Shown here: piece by piece, positions 6,175 through 8,049 of the stretch
How positions within the stretch are numbered: the first letter of the stretch is position 1
Layout of the letters: the number at the start of each line of letters is the position of its first letter
NCBI GenBank assembly: GCA_001770785.1
Contig: MERZ01000089.1
Coordinates: 13,110 to 21,158, forward strand
Direction: 5' to 3'
DNA: 8,049 nucleotides
Source: Burkholderiales bacterium RIFCSPHIGHO2_12_FULL_61_11
GTDB taxonomy: Bacteria; Pseudomonadota; Gammaproteobacteria; Burkholderiales; Burkholderiaceae_C
Notes under the pieces: generated by a model
What the model saw: the letters and a program-made list of their open reading frames with translations, nothing else
Database searches by the model: none
What the model was told of the DNA's origin: nothing
Translations under genes and position numbers: made by a program

Positions 6175-6798
6175 ATGCTGCTTGATGCCGATGACTCCCA
6201 ACTGGTGCTGGTGGACTACCAGGTCCGCCTGATGCCCGCCATTTTTGAGAATGAACGCGTGATTGCCAATGCGGTGCGCTTGGCCCGCATGGCCCAGGCA
6301 CTGGCGGTGCCGGTGTGGGGCACCGCGCAAAACCCCGACAAGCTGGGGCAGAACGTGCCAGAGGTTCACGCGGCGATTGAAGCAGCTGGCGGCAAAATAC
6401 TGGACAAGATGCATTTCAGCGCCGTAGCGGAGGGCCTGGGCGACTGGCTGCGGCCCCCGCTGCGCAAGGCGACTGGCGGCGGCAACGCCCGCAGCCTGCC
6501 CAAGCACCTTCAAAAGACAACGCCACCGGAAGATGCTGGTCGAAGCATGATCGTGATTGCCGGTTGCGAAGCGCATGTCTGCCTGATGCAGACCGCGCTG
6601 GAGCTACTGGAAGAAGAGTTCGACGTCTGGGTCGTGACCGATGCCTGCAGCTCAGGCAGCGAGCACAACCGCGACGCCGCCTTTGACCGGTTGGCCGGCA
6701 ATGGGGCCGAATTGGTGACGACCGAGATGGTGGCGTTTGAATGGCTGCGCAGCTGTGAGCATCCGGCGTTCAGGGATTTTCTGGGGTTGGTGAAGTGA
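6175..6798 (+). CDS. Isochorismatase-family cysteine hydrolase
   Basis: A soluble hydrolase of the isochorismatase/YcaC-like superfamily, whose members cleave C-N or ether bonds through an Asp-Lys-Cys triad. All three residues are visible: Asp14 in LVLVDYQ (11-16), Lys78 in LDKMHFSA (76-83) and Cys136 in IAGCEAHVC (128-136). The 207-residue length is near the family norm. Residues 99-122 form a Gly-, Lys-, Thr- and Pro-rich insertion between the Lys motif and the Cys strand, longer than usual. A clear ribosome site, AGGA at 6165-6168, lies six bases before the ATG. The neighbouring thiD and thiE scrap could hint at a vitamin-related role, but the substrate cannot be read from the sequence. 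Isochorismate itself is unlikely: there are no siderophore genes here and the HVC pattern resembles the generic ISOC branch. Confidence 0.88.
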   Translation: MLLDADDSQLVLVDYQVRLMPAIFENERVIANAVRLARMAQALAVPVWGTAQNPDKLGQNVPEVHAAIEAAGGKILDKMHFSAVAEGLGDWLRPPLRKATGGGNARSLPKHLQKTTPPEDAGRSMIVIAGCEAHVCLMQTALELLEEEFDVWVVTDACSSGSEHNRDAAFDRLAGNGAELVTTEMVAFEWLRSCEHPAFRDFLGLVK

Positions 6799-7013
6799 CC
6801 GACACCAAAAAGGCCTGGGGCCTTGAAGGGCTGGCCGTGGTACGCGGTGCAACCCGTTTGCCGTTGGTCGCCATGGGCGGCATTCATTCGGGCAATGCAT
6901 GCCAGGCGTTTGCCCCGCACAGCGCGCTCACTACGGCGAGGCTGTTGGCCCCGGCACGCAGCAGGTCATTGTGTGACGAAGAGTTGCATGCAAGAAAATG
7001 GTCAGATGATTAA
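6795..7013 (+). pseudogene. thiE: C-terminal remnant of thiamine-phosphate synthase (thiE)
   Basis: A 72-residue open frame starting at a GTG that overlaps the hydrolase stop (GTGA). Residues 3-31 read TDTKKAWGLEGLAVV and then ATRLPLVAMGGIH, which matches the ThiE stretch with the T-x-TK motif, the GLEGL helix and the phosphate-binding strand (P-L-V-A-I-G-G-I). After residue 35 the similarity fades: the final barrel strand with GADGVAVVS is absent and the tail is Arg-rich and unstructured in look. ThiE is normally about 210 residues, so the first roughly 150, with most of the pyrophosphate and Mg2+ ligands, are missing. Position directly before thiD, a common thiE partner, supports the call. 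Other TIM-barrel proteins share the GGI phosphate motif, so identity is moderate. A translated micropeptide is possible but seems unlikely to be active. Confidence 0.5.
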
Positions 7014-7884
7014 CGAAGCTTTTGAATTTGAGTACCCGCGCGTGCTGTCCATTGCAGGCTCGGACAGCGGCGGTGGCGCCGGCATTCAGGCGGACCTGAA
7101 AACCTTTGCCGCGCTGGGTTGCTATGGCATGACGGCGATCACCGCGCTGACGGCTCAAAACACGCTGGGCGTGCGGGCCATTCATGGCGTCCCGCCCGAA
7201 ATGCTGCGCGAGCAGATTAATGCGGTGGTCGAGGACATCGGTCTGGATGCCGTGAAAATAGGCATGCTGCATGCCCCCGAGATTGTGCAAACCGTGGCCG
7301 AGGCGATTGAGCGCCATGGGCTAAAAAAGGTGGTTCTTGACCCGGTGATGGTCGCCACCAGCGGGGCGGTGTTGATTGAAAATCCGGCGATTGCGGCGCT
7401 GGTGCGCGAACTGTTTTGGCGCGCTGCCGTGGTGACGCCAAATCTGGATGAGGCTTCACTCCTGGTTGGCAGGCCCTTGAATAATGAACCCGATATGCGA
7501 GCGGCCGCGCAGGAGCTGCTGGCCATGGGGGCACCGGCGGTGCTGCTCAAGGGCGGACATTTGGCGGGCGATGTGGTGAGCGATTTATTGGTGACGCAAA
7601 ACGGTGAAGTGCACTGGATGCGCGCGCCACGCATCCACAGCGCCAACACGCATGGCACGGGCTGCACCTTGTCGTCAGCCATTGCCGCGCATCTGGCCCT
7701 TGGTGCTTCCTTGCTGGAGGCGGTGCAGGCTGCGCACGACTATGTGCGGGCAGCGTTGGCGAGCGGTGCCAAGGTTCGCACCGGAGCGGGCAGCGGGCCA
7801 CTGAACCACAGCTACGCGCCGCAGGCCATGCGGCTAAAACCGCTCAAGGCTGTTGCAGCCAATCCTGCCGGTCCAGGCCAGTAA
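6988..7884 (+). CDS. thiD: Hydroxymethylpyrimidine/phosphomethylpyrimidine kinase
   Basis: Cytoplasmic kinase of thiamine biosynthesis that phosphorylates HMP to HMP-P and then HMP-PP. Ribokinase-like fold, 298 residues from the ATG at 6988. Seen: the substrate-site motif AGSDSGGGAGIQADLKTF (23-40), GCYGMTAITALTAQNT (44-59), VKIGML (89-94), VVLDPVMVATSG (115-126), VVTPNLDEA (148-156), LLKGGHL (186-192), and the anion-hole/catalytic motif HGTGCTLSSAIAAHLALG (222-239) with Cys226. All key motifs are intact. Start choice: AAGAG at 6979-6983, four bases ahead, favours 6988; an in-frame ATG at 7006 (292 residues) is also possible. The open frame upstream to 6823 is the out-of-phase thiE scrap region and is not family-like. 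The C-terminus is about 20-30 residues longer than E. coli ThiD. No TPP riboswitch is recognisable upstream. Confidence 0.96.
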   Translation: MQENGQMINEAFEFEYPRVLSIAGSDSGGGAGIQADLKTFAALGCYGMTAITALTAQNTLGVRAIHGVPPEMLREQINAVVEDIGLDAVKIGMLHAPEIVQTVAEAIERHGLKKVVLDPVMVATSGAVLIENPAIAALVRELFWRAAVVTPNLDEASLLVGRPLNNEPDMRAAAQELLAMGAPAVLLKGGHLAGDVVSDLLVTQNGEVHWMRAPRIHSANTHGTGCTLSSAIAAHLALGASLLEAVQAAHDYVRAALASGAKVRTGAGSGPLNHSYAPQAMRLKPLKAVAANPAGPGQ

Positions 7885-7940
7885 ACCTGCGCCCAGAACT
7901 GAGCCAAAAATAATGACGATCACTGCAGCCTTGGCCGCTG

Positions 7941-8049
7941 TCAATCAAACACCGGAGTTTCAACACCCAGCACCTTGTGCAGCTTGGGGCTGGTCGTGGT
8001 GTATTGCAAATGGATTTTTTTGTCGGGGAAGATGAAAGGCGCGGCGCCA
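7941..8049 (-). CDS. C-terminal end of an unidentified protein (3' part only)
   Basis: Reading inward from the right edge on the minus strand, 35 codons run from 8048 to a TGA at 7943-7941. They read [18 protein letters not shown], then [16 protein letters not shown]. The protein-like composition, G/C-leaning third codon positions and convergent orientation toward thiD, with a 56-base gap, suggest a genuine gene end. I do not recognise the family from this short tail. The competing plus-strand frame here begins inside thiD and has a poor, Trp/Cys-rich composition. Confidence 0.5.
   Translation of the reverse strand, partial: GAAPFIFPDKKIHLQYTTTSPKLHKVLGVETPVFD

Noticed and set aside
6799..6987. 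TPP riboswitch upstream of thiD
   Set aside because: No CUGAGA-type thi-box core with its conserved partner was seen in this stretch, which is occupied by the thiE scrap.
7915..7940. CAGC/GCTG mini-hairpin between thiD and the convergent gene end
   Set aside because: Only four base pairs and no T run on either strand; too weak to call a terminator.
7853..8035. 60-codon plus-strand frame at the right end
   Set aside because: Begins inside thiD and overlaps the more gene-like minus-strand tail; Trp/Cys-rich end suggests a shadow.

Overview
The window is GC-rich (by eye roughly 60% or more) and has the look of a beta-proteobacterial chromosome, most likely Burkholderiales and probably Comamonadaceae (Polaromonas/Rhodoferax/Acidovorax-like). 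That placement rests on protein style and on a short intergenic hairpin repeat at 4558-4620 of a kind I associate with this family. It is inference, since no database could be searched. Genes are densely packed. I see no rRNA, tRNA, CRISPR array, transposase or prophage gene.

Layout. 1-941 (+): C-terminal part of a YliI-type PQQ-dependent aldose sugar dehydrogenase, cut by the window edge. 959-1618 (-): a LysE/RhtB-family exporter, convergent with the first gene. 1714-4525 (+): a compact four-gene operon with an MlaE-type permease, an MlaD/MCE-domain protein, a lipoprotein of unknown family and a small soluble protein of unknown family; the last three are joined by 4-bp ATGA and GTGA overlaps. 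4526-4774: non-coding, with the hairpin repeat. 4775-5305 (+): a conserved-looking hypothetical protein, probably with a TTG start. 5306-5564: no intact gene, but a remnant of a Prx5-type peroxiredoxin on the minus strand and a small inverted repeat. 5565-6020 (+): a DUF2721 membrane protein, followed by a short terminator-like hairpin. 6175-6798 (+): an isochorismatase-like cysteine hydrolase. 6795-7013 (+): what looks like a C-terminal scrap of thiE. 6988-7884 (+): thiD. 7941-8049 (-): the last 35 codons of an unidentified gene entering from the right edge.

How the genes work together. The central operon looks like a lipid-transport system linking inner membrane to periplasm or outer membrane. 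The permease would sit in the inner membrane, the MCE protein would be anchored there and bind lipid in the periplasm, and the lipoprotein would act at the outer membrane. No ATPase gene is present in the cluster, so energy would have to come from an ATPase encoded elsewhere. This permease-MCE-lipoprotein-small protein set is the best candidate for something poorly described, but it is a variant of a known theme and not clearly a new system. The thiE scrap beside thiD, and the peroxiredoxin scrap, show that two intergenic stretches contain decayed genes. The other genes look like ordinary housekeeping or accessory metabolism.
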